DNA from: Acidobacteriota bacterium
GTDB taxonomy: Bacteria > Acidobacteriota > Terriglobia > Bryobacterales > Bryobacteraceae
DNA: 57,092 nucleotides
NCBI GenBank assembly: GCA_016213775.1
Contig: JACQZR010000166.1
Location: 1-57,092, forward strand
Direction of reading: 5' to 3'
In this document: piece after piece, positions 37,646 through 45,844 of the stretch
Layout: the number at the start of each line of letters is the position of its first letter
Numbering within the stretch: the stretch's first letter is position 1
Program-made: the position numbers and the translations under genes
Notes under the pieces: model-generated
Told to the model about the DNA's origin: nothing
The model's database searches: none
Seen by the model: only the letters and a program-made list of their open reading frames with translations

Positions 37646-38640
37646 ATCGCCGTTCCTTCCTGGCCTGTTCCGTCTCGACGCTCATCACGTCCTGCGGGCG
37701 TTATGACGATTTCCGCCTGCCCACTGTCGAGCGCATTCCCGCCCAGGGGCGATGGGTCTGGGAGCCCCATGCCGCGCCGGTTCTGACTCGGGGACAGGCC
37801 GGCGAATGGGACGCCGTGGATGCCCTCAACCCATCCGTGGTGAAGCACGGGGATCTATATTACAACTTCTACTCCGGTTACGACGGCAAGAGTTGGCACA
37901 CCGGACTCGCCACGTCCACCGATGGTCTGCGGTGGAGCAAGGCCGGTAAAGTGCTGTCGCCGGAGGGCGCGGAAGGAAGCTACATTGCGGCGAACGGCGC
38001 GGCATTTCGCACGGCGGCCGAGTTCCTCTATTACTACGAAACCGGCGGACCTGTTCTGCGACTCGCGCTCGCACGATCGTCCGACGGCAAGTCCTGGCGT
38101 CGCGAAGGCCGCATCGTGCTCGGCACTGGCCCCAGGGGCAGTTGGGACGAGCGCTCCGTAGCCGACCCCTACGTTGTCCGCTACGGGAGTTATTACTACC
38201 TTTACTACCTGGGACAGGATCGCGCCCGGCGACAACGTCTGGGAATCGCCCGTTCCGCCGACGGTGTGGAATGGACGAAGCTGCGGGCCAACCCGATTCT
38301 GGAATTGGGCGAATTCGGAGCCTTCGACGAGAACGGACTGGGGGAGCCGGCGGTCTGGTTCTCACATGGGTCCTACTGGATGCTCTACACAGGCCGCGAC
38401 CGCGGCGAGCGCCGTCGCATGGGCTTCGCGCGCTCGCAGGACGGAGTGAAGTGGGATAAGGTGAACAGTCCGATCCTGGCGGGTAATCAGGATTGGAACC
38501 GCATGGTAGTGTGTGACGCGACCGTCGAAGTGCAGCCCGATCACGTCCGTGTATGGTTTGGAGGGGGCGACGCGCCTCGCCCGGCCGAGGGACTGAACGG
38601 ACAAATCGGCTATGGCGCGCTACGCTGGCAGCAGAGCTAA
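37642..38640 (+). CDS. Glycosyl hydrolase-like (GH43/five-bladed propeller) lipoprotein
   Basis: A 332-residue exported protein. The start is GTG 37642 within the GTGA overlap. MNRRSFLACSVSTLITSC combines a twin-arginine pair with a lipobox-like LITSC, so a Tat-exported lipoprotein is plausible. Repeated blocks with a small-residue STDGLRW / SSDGKSW / SADGVEW / SQDGVKW motif each close a blade, and DALNPSVV, SVADPYVV and GLGEPAVW carry acidic residues at blade starts, as in GH32/43/62/68-like propellers. Enzymatic activity is not certain; it might bind sugar as a sensor for the kinase encoded upstream. Confidence 0.75.
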   Translation: MNRRSFLACSVSTLITSCGRYDDFRLPTVERIPAQGRWVWEPHAAPVLTRGQAGEWDAVDALNPSVVKHGDLYYNFYSGYDGKSWHTGLATSTDGLRWSKAGKVLSPEGAEGSYIAANGAAFRTAAEFLYYYETGGPVLRLALARSSDGKSWRREGRIVLGTGPRGSWDERSVADPYVVRYGSYYYLYYLGQDRARRQRLGIARSADGVEWTKLRANPILELGEFGAFDENGLGEPAVWFSHGSYWMLYTGRDRGERRRMGFARSQDGVKWDKVNSPILAGNQDWNRMVVCDATVEVQPDHVRVWFGGGDAPRPAEGLNGQIGYGALRWQQS

Positions 38641-38643
38641 CCC

Positions 38644-39744
38644 ATGCGCATCGGAGTCACCTGTTACCCCACCTACGGCGGCAGCGGCATCGTCGCCACT
38701 GAACTCGGCCTCGAACTCGCCGCCCGCGGCCACGAGATCCACTTCATCACCTACGCCAGCCCGATTCGCATGGGCTCGGGCGCCGAGCGCATCCACTATC
38801 ACGAAGTGGAGGTCTCTTCCTATCCGCTGTTTCAATACCCGCCCTATTGTCTGGCGCTCGCATCGAGAATGGCCGACGTCGCTGAAACGCAGAGGCTCGA
38901 TCTGCTGCATGTGCACTATGCGATCCCTCATTCCATCGCGGCTATGCTTGCGCAGCAGATGATGGCTGGTACGCGCCGCATCCCGTTCGTCACAACGCTT
39001 CACGGCACCGACATCACGCTGGTGGGGACCGATCCCTCTTACTTTCCGATAACCAGGTTTTCGATCGAAAAATCCGATGGGGTGACGTCGATCAGCGACT
39101 ACCTGTGCGCGCGCACGCATGTGGTCTTCGGAGTGGAGCGCCACATCCGCGTGATCCGCAATTTCGTCAACTGCCGGTTGTACCGTCCGCCGGCGGAACC
39201 CCCGAAAGAACCGACGCTTCTCCACGTATCCAACTTCCGGCCGGTGAAGCGCATCCAGGATTGCATCCGAATTCTCGCGCGGGTGCGAAAGGACGTCCCG
39301 GCGCGGCTGCTAATGGCCGGCGACGGTCCGGAGCGCAGCTCCGCCGAACGCCTCGCCCGCGACCTGGGCGTATGCGAGCACGTGAGGTTTCTCGGCAAAC
39401 AGGATCACGTGGAGCGGCTGTTTCCACAGGCGCACATTCTACTAATGCCCAGTGAGCTGGAATCGTTCGGATTAGCGGCACTGGAAGCAATGGCCTGTGG
39501 CGTGGTCCCCATCGCCACCAATGCGGGCGGTGTGCCGGAACTGATCACCAACTGGGAGGATGGGTTCCTCGAAGCCGTCGGCGATGTGGAAAACCAGGCA
39601 CAGCGAGTGATCGAAGTACTGACGAACGAAAAGGAACACCTCCGTTTGTCGCAGGCCGCCCGCCTGAAGGCTGAAAACCACTTCGATACGCTCCGCGTCA
39701 TCCCGCAGTACGAAGCTTTCTACGAAGAAGTGCTCCGATCGTAG
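38644..39744 (+). CDS. bshA: BshA-type glycosyltransferase (N-acetylglucosaminyl-malate synthase)
   Basis: A 366-residue GT4-family enzyme predicted to join GlcNAc from UDP-GlcNAc to L-malate, the first step of bacillithiol synthesis. Family landmarks are MRIGVTCYPTYGGSGIVATELG, LHVHYAIPHSIAA, TTLHGTDITLVG, FRPVKRIQDCI and the ESFGLAALEAMACG EX7E motif. BshB and BshC are not in this window. It starts four bases after the propeller lipoprotein gene, probably by chance. Confidence in the BshA assignment is good because the N-terminal block is highly characteristic. Confidence 0.9.
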   Translation: MRIGVTCYPTYGGSGIVATELGLELAARGHEIHFITYASPIRMGSGAERIHYHEVEVSSYPLFQYPPYCLALASRMADVAETQRLDLLHVHYAIPHSIAAMLAQQMMAGTRRIPFVTTLHGTDITLVGTDPSYFPITRFSIEKSDGVTSISDYLCARTHVVFGVERHIRVIRNFVNCRLYRPPAEPPKEPTLLHVSNFRPVKRIQDCIRILARVRKDVPARLLMAGDGPERSSAERLARDLGVCEHVRFLGKQDHVERLFPQAHILLMPSELESFGLAALEAMACGVVPIATNAGGVPELITNWEDGFLEAVGDVENQAQRVIEVLTNEKEHLRLSQAARLKAENHFDTLRVIPQYEAFYEEVLRS

Positions 39745-39801
39745 AAAGCGAGCGAGCTCCTGTATCCACGCCTCAACGTCACGCTAAAATCAAAGTACAG
39801 C

Positions 39802-40467
39802 GTGCGCATCACCATCTCCAAGGAAAACTACCTTAAGGCCATTGCCGAAGCCGAAAGCGAAGGGCAGGTTGTCATCGCCGCCACTCTGGCGCGCTGGCTG
39901 AACGTGTCTCCTCCCGCCGTAACTATGGCCATCAAACGTCTCAAGCGGGATGACTGCATCAACGTGGCCGAGGACGGCACCATCACGCTCGCCCCCAGCG
40001 GGCGCGATATCGCCAACCGCCTGTTGACGCGGCATCACCTCATCGAGCGCATGCTCACTGAGATCTTTGGCATGGAATGGTACAAGGTCCACGAAGAGGC
40101 CGAGGCGCTGGAGCATGCCGTCTCGGCCGATTTCGAAAAGAAACTCATGGAAAAGCTCGGCGCCGGTGAAGAGTGTCCGCATGGCAATATCCTTGGGCTG
40201 GACACCCCGGAGTTGCGCCGGGAACGCGGATGGGTCTCTCTCGATTCCATGGCGGAAAACCGCGAAGGCCGTGTGGCTAGCGTCTTTGAGCGTGATCGCC
40301 AACTGCTGGAGTTTCTCGATGGCCTAGGCATCCGGCCGGGGTCGTCGCTGCGAATGCTCCACAAGAACTATGATCAGACGCTGACGCTGGAGGTCGGTTC
40401 CCGACAAGTCCAAATCGGACAAGCCGCCGCACGCCGCGTCTGGATTGCTCCCATCGACGGAGAATGA
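39802..40467 (+). CDS. DtxR/MntR-family metal-dependent transcriptional regulator
   Basis: A 221-residue regulator. The GTG start at 39802 gives MRITISKENYLKAIAEAE. An N-terminal winged helix-turn-helix (VVIAATLARWLNVSPPAVTMAIKRLKRD) is followed by the dimerisation and metal-binding domain with HHLIERMLTEIFGM, HEEAEALEHAVS and CPHGN. The last 75 residues form an SH3-like FeoA domain. TAAAAT (39785-39790) lies so close to the start that the message may be leaderless. It probably controls Mn or Fe homeostasis. A palindrome lies 26 bases after its stop. Confidence 0.9.
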   Translation: MRITISKENYLKAIAEAESEGQVVIAATLARWLNVSPPAVTMAIKRLKRDDCINVAEDGTITLAPSGRDIANRLLTRHHLIERMLTEIFGMEWYKVHEEAEALEHAVSADFEKKLMEKLGAGEECPHGNILGLDTPELRRERGWVSLDSMAENREGRVASVFERDRQLLEFLDGLGIRPGSSLRMLHKNYDQTLTLEVGSRQVQIGQAAARRVWIAPIDGE

Positions 40468-40493
40468 ACAATTACTCATGAGGGAAGTTTAAT

Positions 40494-40545
40494 GGCTCCT
40501 TAAGGAACCGTACGATCCGAGGCGCGTTTATTAAACCAGAGGCGC
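40494..40545. promoter_or_regulatory. Cluster of palindromes before the small secreted protein gene
   Basis: Three elements lie between the DtxR-type gene and the small secreted-protein gene. A 16-base near-palindrome (40494-40509) has a perfect core TCCTTAAGGA (40497-40506). GTTTATTAAAC (40526-40536) is a perfect inverted repeat with a central T. GAGGCGC occurs at 40519-40525 and again exactly 20 bases later at 40539-40545, flanking that palindrome. They are candidate operators. Confidence 0.45.
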
Positions 40546-40597
40546 TGCGATAGAGAGAATCAAACAGGCCTCGGTAAGAATCAAGGAGAACCCCCTC

Positions 40598-40873
40598 ATG
40601 AAGAAGATTTTCGCTGTTGCTTCTGTTATCGCGTTGAGCGCCGCTTCGCTAACGTTTGCCGCCGATGAGAAGAAACCCGCTGCCGCAACTACCCCAACCG
40701 CGGCTGCTCAGGCCGCCCCGGCCACAACCACCACGACCCCGGCTACCAAAGCGAAGAAGGTCCGCAAGCGCAATAAGAAGAGCGCCACCGCGACTACGAA
40801 CACCGCAACCCCTGCTCCTGCGGCGGCGCCGGCGGCTGCCACGCCTGCCGCTCCCGCCAAGCCGAAGAACTGA
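40598..40873 (+). CDS. Small Ala/Pro/Lys-rich secreted protein
   Basis: A 91-residue protein with a strong ribosome site (AAGGAG, nine bases upstream) and a clear signal peptide (MKKIFAVASVIALSAASLTFAA). The mature part of about 70 residues is low-complexity: Ala/Thr runs on either side of a strongly basic centre (KAKKVRKRNKKS), then an Ala/Pro tail. No folded domain is expected. Similar short secreted Ala-rich proteins exist in many Proteobacteria and Acidobacteriota with unknown function; a basic surface or DNA/polyanion-binding peptide is possible. Confidence 0.75.
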   Translation: MKKIFAVASVIALSAASLTFAADEKKPAAATTPTAAAQAAPATTTTTPATKAKKVRKRNKKSATATTNTATPAPAAAPAAATPAAPAKPKN

Positions 40874-40883
40874 CGTGCTCGTC

Positions 40884-41678
40884 CTATTTCGCGCGGTCCG
40901 GCGAATACGCACCTGGCCGCGCGAATTCCATTAGATGCCAGTATTCTGCGTTGTCTGAAATCGAGTTATGATCAGCCTTCGCCACTACGGCGTATTGCAC
41001 AATGTTAGTGCGAAAGCGGGTCCTCAGTAACTCTGAACTCCACCGCGGGATGATTTCGTCGTGCTCAGCCGCGATGATAAGCACTGGCGCCGTGACGCGC
41101 GGCGCATGAATGTTGGACTCGTACTTGTCCCGCAAGAGCCATCGCACCGGAATCCAGGGAAAGAGGGCGCTCCCCAGGCCCAACACACTGTCGTATGGAG
41201 TAATCAGCACCAGGCGCTTGACCGGCCGTTCACTAGCCACGCGAATAGCCACTCCACTACCGAGGCTCCGCCCCAACACGACGACATTGGCATGCGATGC
41301 GAGCACCCGGTCTACCAGCGCGAACGCATCCGCCACGATGCCTTCTTCGCCCGGCTGCCCACTACTGCCGCCATAGCCACGGTAGTGCATCAGGTAAATG
41401 GATTGCGCCGGGAACGCGGTGCGGAATTCGGGCACGTTCCAGGAAACATCCTCCGCGTTGCCCCCGAAGTAGACCAGGGCATCCGGCCCCGCCCGTTCCA
41501 CCACCGTAACCTGAATCCGCTCGCCTGCACTCTGCAATTCCAGCAGCGTCGCGCCCGCCTGCTCCGAACGTGGCCGCGGATGATAGAGCAGTGACCGCTG
41601 CAAGAGAAAGAGCGCGAGGCAGACCAACACGTACAGGATCCCGAGAACGCCCGCCGTGTTGAGGATCGCCGATCGCAT
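40884..41678 (-). CDS. Alpha/beta-hydrolase (BEM46/YqkD-like)
   Basis: A 264-residue membrane-anchored hydrolase. ATG 41678 gives a single N-terminal hydrophobic helix (LNTAGVLGILYVLVCLALFLLQ) followed by the family block LLYHPRP. The fold carries the oxyanion loop region YFGGNAEDVSWN, HYRGYGGSSGQP, the nucleophile elbow GRSLGSGVA (Ser), an acid in AAEHDEIIP and the final His in KADHNSIS. The substrate is unknown; thioesterase or peptidase-like members are known. It converges with the small secreted-protein gene. Confidence 0.86.
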   Translation of the reverse strand: MRSAILNTAGVLGILYVLVCLALFLLQRSLLYHPRPRSEQAGATLLELQSAGERIQVTVVERAGPDALVYFGGNAEDVSWNVPEFRTAFPAQSIYLMHYRGYGGSSGQPGEEGIVADAFALVDRVLASHANVVVLGRSLGSGVAIRVASERPVKRLVLITPYDSVLGLGSALFPWIPVRWLLRDKYESNIHAPRVTAPVLIIAAEHDEIIPRWSSELLRTRFRTNIVQYAVVAKADHNSISDNAEYWHLMEFARPGAYSPDRAK

Positions 41679-41764
41679 GACCCATCGCCGATGGTAGCAG
41701 GTCCAGCCTTGACACCAGGCTCGCTCGATTTGCCAATCAGCCACTGCGGGAGTACGCTTACAAC

Positions 41765-42307
41765 GTGGTTACAGACTTGGCTGAAGTGTTCCGCCTCGGA
41801 ACTGCAAAGGCCCGGGAGAACCTGGATTTTCGACGCCACCTCGCATCCGCGCATGTACCCGACGCGCCATTCCAAATCCTCGCCAGCGAGATCGCACGGC
41901 AGACCGACTGCATCGCCTGTGCCAATTGCTGCCGCTATTCTCTGGTTGCAGTTCAGCCGGCGGACATCCACCGCATCGCGACACATCTCGGAATAACGGC
42001 AGAAGAGGTGACCCGGCTCTACACCGTTCCTGACAGCGAGGACCCAGGCACCACAATCCTGCGGAATTCGGCGGACGGATGTGTCTTTCTCGACCACAAT
42101 CTCTGCATGATCTACGACTCGCGTCCCAAAGCCTGCCGCGATTTTCCCCACGTCACAGCCGGGACTCATTCATTGGGAAGCAGACGCTCGTCGCATGACC
42201 GCTGGACGCCGCTTTGCCCTATCCTCTATAACGCAACCGAAAGCTACAAACATCTCACTGGCTACCATCCCCGCGAGAATCACACACCCAACCCTGACCG
42301 GGTATAA
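41765..42307 (+). CDS. YkgJ-family cysteine-cluster protein
   Basis: A 180-residue cytoplasmic protein with the CxxCxxCC cluster (CIACANCC) and further Cys in DGCVFLDHNLCMIYDSRPKACRDFP, the pattern of the YkgJ/zinc- or iron-chelating domain family. The rest of the family signature (IYDSRPKACRDFP) is well kept. Function of these proteins is poorly known; Fe-S or zinc binding is expected. It starts with GTG, 86 bases from the divergent hydrolase gene. Confidence 0.85.
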   Translation: MVTDLAEVFRLGTAKARENLDFRRHLASAHVPDAPFQILASEIARQTDCIACANCCRYSLVAVQPADIHRIATHLGITAEEVTRLYTVPDSEDPGTTILRNSADGCVFLDHNLCMIYDSRPKACRDFPHVTAGTHSLGSRRSSHDRWTPLCPILYNATESYKHLTGYHPRENHTPNPDRV

Positions 42308-42365
42308 TCGATCCATTCCCCGCGTGAGGACCGTCCCACGCCGCCAATGCTGATAAGGAGCGACT

Positions 42366-43226
42366 ATGTGTGATCTGGATCATTTTGAACAGGACCGCGA
42401 GAAGTACGAGACTCTCGGTCTGGTGACGCGAAAGCAATTCGGTGTTCTGTTGGGCGCCGGCATGTCGATGATTCTGCCGCGGGTGGTCAACGCCGTCGCG
42501 GTGACCGATGCCGAAGTCAACATTACTACCCCGGATGGCACCGCGGACTGCTACTTCGTCCACCCCGCCAGCGGCGCCGCTCCTGGTGTTCTCATCTGGC
42601 CTGACATCTTCGGACTTCGCCCCGCGAAACGGCAGATGGCCAAACGCCTCGCGGAATCTGGCTATTCAGTCCTCGTGGTGAATCCTTTCTACCGAACAAA
42701 AAAGGCTCCCACCGCGGAGTCCGGAAGCGCCACCCCAATCCAGCAAGTGATGCCGCTTGCCCAGAGTCTCAACGAAACCACACATATGACCGATGCCAAG
42801 GCTTTCATCGGCTGGCTCGACAAACAACCCTCGGTTGCCAAGAACCGAAAGGTGGGCACGCAGGGCTATTGCATGGGTGGTCCGATGGCGTTTCGTACCG
42901 CCGCCGCCGTGCCGGATCGCGTCGGCGCCGTCGCATCATTTCATGGTGGCGGGCTTGTCAGGGATGCTGCCAACAGTCCCCATCTGCAAGCCTCCAAGAC
43001 CAAGGCCCAGTTCCTCGTCGCCATCGCCGCCAATGACGACGAGCGCGCGCCAAAAGACAAAGAAGTCTTGAAGGAGACTTTCGGCAAAGCGAACCTGCAG
43101 GCCGAGATCGAAGTCTACGCCAACAGCGCGCACGGCTGGTGTCCTCCTGACTCGCGCGTCTACAACGAGGTCCTCGCCGAGAAAGCCTGGAGCCGCCTCC
43201 TGGCGCTCTACAGCAAGGCGCTGTAA
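42366..43226 (+). CDS. Dienelactone hydrolase family protein
   Basis: A 286-residue alpha/beta-hydrolase. A cytoplasmic-looking N-terminus leads to a Tat-like segment with Lys in place of the second Arg (LVTRKQFGVLLGAGMSM), so export is possible. The catalytic triad is Cys in GYCMGG, Asp in NDDERAP and His in AHGW, the Cys-His-Asp type of dienelactone hydrolases. LIWPDIFGLRP and VLVVNPFYR are family blocks. It lies 59 bases before the flavin halogenase-like gene and may share its promoter. Confidence 0.88.
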   Translation: MCDLDHFEQDREKYETLGLVTRKQFGVLLGAGMSMILPRVVNAVAVTDAEVNITTPDGTADCYFVHPASGAAPGVLIWPDIFGLRPAKRQMAKRLAESGYSVLVVNPFYRTKKAPTAESGSATPIQQVMPLAQSLNETTHMTDAKAFIGWLDKQPSVAKNRKVGTQGYCMGGPMAFRTAAAVPDRVGAVASFHGGGLVRDAANSPHLQASKTKAQFLVAIAANDDERAPKDKEVLKETFGKANLQAEIEVYANSAHGWCPPDSRVYNEVLAEKAWSRLLALYSKAL

Positions 43227-43285
43227 CGGATCCGCGGATTGCTCCCTTCACACCCGCCAAGTTAGAATTTGTTTGTAAGCTACTG

Positions 43286-44593
43286 ATGCCCTCTCAACCC
43301 GACGTTGTCGTAATCGGCGGTGGACCGGCCGGCTCCACTGCATCCACTCTTCTGGCGCAGCAAGGTCTATCGGTTCAACTCTACGAGCGCGAGCGCTTCC
43401 CCCGCTTCCACATCGGAGAGTCGCTGATCCCGGAAACGTACTGGGTGCTGGAACGTCTCGGCATGCTCGATCAGCTCCGCGCCAGTTCCTTCGTTCACAA
43501 ACACAGCGTGCAGTTCATCAGCGCCAACGGCAAGCTCTCCGCGCCTTTCTATTTTTGGGACAACAAGCCGCATGAGTGCTCGCAGACGTGGCAGGTGGTG
43601 CGTAGCGAGTTCGATCACATGATGCTCAATAACGCCCGCAAACACGGCGTCCAGGCGCACGAGGGCGTTCAAGTGGTCGACGTTCTGTTCGACGGCGACC
43701 GGGCCACTGGCATCCGCATCCGAACCACCGATGGCACTCAGGATATCCATGCGAAGGTTGTAGTGGACGCCAGCGGCCAGAGTGGACTGCTTCAACATAA
43801 GAAGAAGCTCCGTGTCTGGGATCCCACGCTCAACAAAGGGGCAATCTGGACATACTGGCATGGCGCCTACCGCGACACCGGCCGCAACGAAGGCGCAACC
43901 TTGGTCATTCAGACTCCGGACCGCCAAGGGTGGTTCTGGTACATCCCGCTGCACGACAACCGCCTCAGCATCGGCATCGTAGGTCCGTTCGACTACCTCT
44001 TCAAAGGTCGCGAAAGCCACGAAAAAACCTATCACGAAGAGGTGGAGCGTTGTCCGGCGGTGCAGGAGCGCATAGCCGCTGCAACGCGCATCACCGGCTA
44101 CTTCGCCACCCGTGACTACTCCTACCGCTCCACCGAGGTTGCAGGCAATGGCTGGGTTCTCATCGGCGACGCCTTCGCTTTCCTCGATCCTCTCTACTCA
44201 TCTGGCGTGTTGCTCGCTTTGAAGTCCGGGGAACTCGCCGCCGATGCGATTGTCGAGGGTCTTAAGAACAACGACGTCTCCGCCGCCCAACTCGGCAAAT
44301 GGGGCCCCGGCTTCAACCAGGGAGTGGACCGCATGCGCCGCCTCGTCTGCGAGTATTACGATGGCTTCAGCTTCGGCCAACTGATGCGGACCAACCCCGA
44401 ACTGCGCGGAACCGTTACCGATCTGCTGATAGGGGATCTGTTCACCGAGAAAGTGGACCGCGTCTGGAAGCCACTCGAGGCTCTCTATCCTGATGGCAAA
44501 ACCGCGCCGCCGCAGTGGTTCTCCGGAACCCCCATGGAACAAGCCGTCAACAAATCCAACGAACTCATCCTCCCCGACGGCGCACGTCCCTAG
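43286..44593 (+). CDS. FAD-dependent halogenase-like oxidoreductase
   Basis: A 435-residue flavoprotein. The N-terminal dinucleotide-binding GGGPAGSTAS (11-20), the RFPRFHIGESLIP block, GDAFAFLDPLYSSGV (second FAD motif) and above all GWFWYIPL (W216-x-W218-x-I-P221) match the WxWxIP signature of flavin-dependent halogenases, which blocks monooxygenase chemistry. Lys72 (FVHKHS) is positioned like the catalytic lysine of CmlS/PltA-type enzymes. Halogenase is therefore plausible, but many homologues in this group have no proven substrate. No flavin reductase or NRPS/PKS gene is close. Confidence 0.82.
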   Translation: MPSQPDVVVIGGGPAGSTASTLLAQQGLSVQLYERERFPRFHIGESLIPETYWVLERLGMLDQLRASSFVHKHSVQFISANGKLSAPFYFWDNKPHECSQTWQVVRSEFDHMMLNNARKHGVQAHEGVQVVDVLFDGDRATGIRIRTTDGTQDIHAKVVVDASGQSGLLQHKKKLRVWDPTLNKGAIWTYWHGAYRDTGRNEGATLVIQTPDRQGWFWYIPLHDNRLSIGIVGPFDYLFKGRESHEKTYHEEVERCPAVQERIAAATRITGYFATRDYSYRSTEVAGNGWVLIGDAFAFLDPLYSSGVLLALKSGELAADAIVEGLKNNDVSAAQLGKWGPGFNQGVDRMRRLVCEYYDGFSFGQLMRTNPELRGTVTDLLIGDLFTEKVDRVWKPLEALYPDGKTAPPQWFSGTPMEQAVNKSNELILPDGARP

Positions 44594-44700
44594 CCGGGGG
44601 ATCTACCCGCGCGAGCCCTCAGCGAGCGCAGCGGGTGAAACGACAGAACGTCAGTTGCGTCGGCAGGTCATTTATAGATCGTCTACATATGTTGGTAATC
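44594..44700. other. Intergenic, no feature seen
   Basis: This is the start of a 427-base stretch without an intact gene (44594-45020). Here there is no convincing coding frame, promoter or repeat. The only recognisable content of the larger stretch is the PadR remnant at 44701-44838; from 44839 to 45020 I see nothing further except antisense-looking noise frames. Confidence 0.5.
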
Positions 44701-44838
44701 TAGGCGAAACCAACTGATCTCGTTCAGGGAGCGCTCGACCTTTTTGATCCTCGAGACTATCTTGCTGGAACCCAAACACGGCTGGGCAATCGCGAAGCGC
44801 ATCCAGCAGGTTTCGCAGGAAGCGCTTCAAATCCAGCA
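44701..44838 (+). pseudogene. PadR-family regulator remnant
   Basis: Two frames together read like the N-terminus of a PadR regulator of the ADOP-associated group: AKPTDLVQGALDL (44704-44742) and, after a one-base slip in a run of five T (44741-44745), LILETILLEPKHGWAIAKRIQQVSQEALQIQQ. The place of the initiator codon is TAG (44701-44703). The match stops abruptly after QIQQ, where GSLYPAL would be expected. So the start is lost, the frame is shifted and about two thirds are deleted. Confidence 0.7.
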
Positions 44839-45020
44839 GTGGTGGCTGGAGCGCAGCTTCGCAATAATCCTCGGGCTTGCCGGAATCCAGGATTTCCACT
44901 TTCATGATCTCCAGCACCACGTCGCAGAGTAACCGCGAGCGGGAGAGGGCTTGAATGTTCCCGTATTGTTCCCATGACTGGAAACTGATGATTTTGGCTG
45001 CTACTAAGTGCTTTGGAATG

Positions 45021-45096
45021 TGGTGGCCAGGGACGGAATCGAACCGCCGACGCCAGCCTTTTCAGGGCTGCGCTCTACCAACTGAGCTACCTGGCC
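45021..45096 (-). tRNA. tRNA-Phe (GAA)
   Basis: A complete cloverleaf on the minus strand, 76 bases with an encoded CCA (45021-45023). The acceptor arms GGCCAGG and CCTGGCC pair perfectly. The anticodon stem CAGCC/GGCTG encloses CTGAAAA, giving anticodon GAA. The T-loop TTCGATT and D-loop AGTTGGTAGA are standard. Confidence 0.97.
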
Positions 45097-45150
45097 ACTT
45101 GCGGGGAAACTTCAGTTTAGCAAACAGAGGCGGCGGAATCCAGTTGGACG

Positions 45151-45170
45151 ATCAAGAGGTATCAAGAGGT
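45151..45170. repeat. Tandem 10-bp direct repeat
   Basis: ATCAAGAGGT occurs twice without interruption, followed by CAAG, which begins a partial third copy. It lies between tRNA-Phe and the small secreted-protein gene at 45216, about 20 bases before a TATACT sequence. Confidence 0.55.
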
Positions 45171-45215
45171 CAAGATTGGCGGCGGTGTATACTGGCCAAG
45201 AACCAGGAGATCTCT

Positions 45216-45782
45216 TTGAAACTACCAATCCTCTTCACTCTGTGCGCGGCATTCGCCGCCGCCGCCGACATACCACCCGCCGAGCAGCAGATTGCCGCCG
45301 CCACCCAGGCCGCGCCAAAGGACAAACGCGACGGCGCCGCCGTTCTCGGCTACTCACCGGAAGGCAAGATCACCACGCTGCGCAACGGTACCAACGAACT
45401 CATCTGCCTGGCGAGCGATCCGAAAGAGAAGAACTTCAGCGTCGCCTGCTACCACAAGGAACTGGAGCCGTTCATGGCCCGCGGGCGCGAACTCGTGGAA
45501 TCGGGCGCCAAGGGCATGGACCGCCATAAGCTGCGCTGGAAGGAAGTGGACGAAGGCAAGCTCAAGATGCCGAAGGAACCGCGGATGCTTTATGTGATGA
45601 CGGGCAAAGGGTACGATCCGGCCGCGGGGAAGATTATCGAATCCTACCTGCGATGGGTGGTCTACACGCCTTATGCCACGCCGGAGTCCACCGGACTGAC
45701 GACGAAATCCGGCACCGAGCCGTGGCTGATGTATCCCGGGACAGCGGGAGCCCACATCATGATCAGCCCGCCCAAGCAGTAG
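45216..45782 (+). CDS. Hypothetical secreted protein
   Basis: A 188-residue protein. The frame is open upstream through the tRNA, but TTG 45216, preceded by AGGAGA at about seven bases, gives a short signal peptide (KLPILFTLCAAFAAAA). The mature domain includes DGAAVLGYSPEGKITTLRNGTNELICLASDP, CYHKELEPFMARGRELV and a C-terminal PWLMYPGTAGAHIMI. It is a recognisable conserved hypothetical family of Acidobacteriota, with no function known to me. It is 62 bases upstream of the broken sensor-kinase gene. Confidence 0.72.
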   Translation: MKLPILFTLCAAFAAAADIPPAEQQIAAATQAAPKDKRDGAAVLGYSPEGKITTLRNGTNELICLASDPKEKNFSVACYHKELEPFMARGRELVESGAKGMDRHKLRWKEVDEGKLKMPKEPRMLYVMTGKGYDPAAGKIIESYLRWVVYTPYATPESTGLTTKSGTEPWLMYPGTAGAHIMISPPKQ

Positions 45783-45844
45783 CTCAGGTTTTCCAGAAGC
45801 CTTACGATAAGACAAGCGGAGGCAACTGTGCCTTGCTAGGCCGT

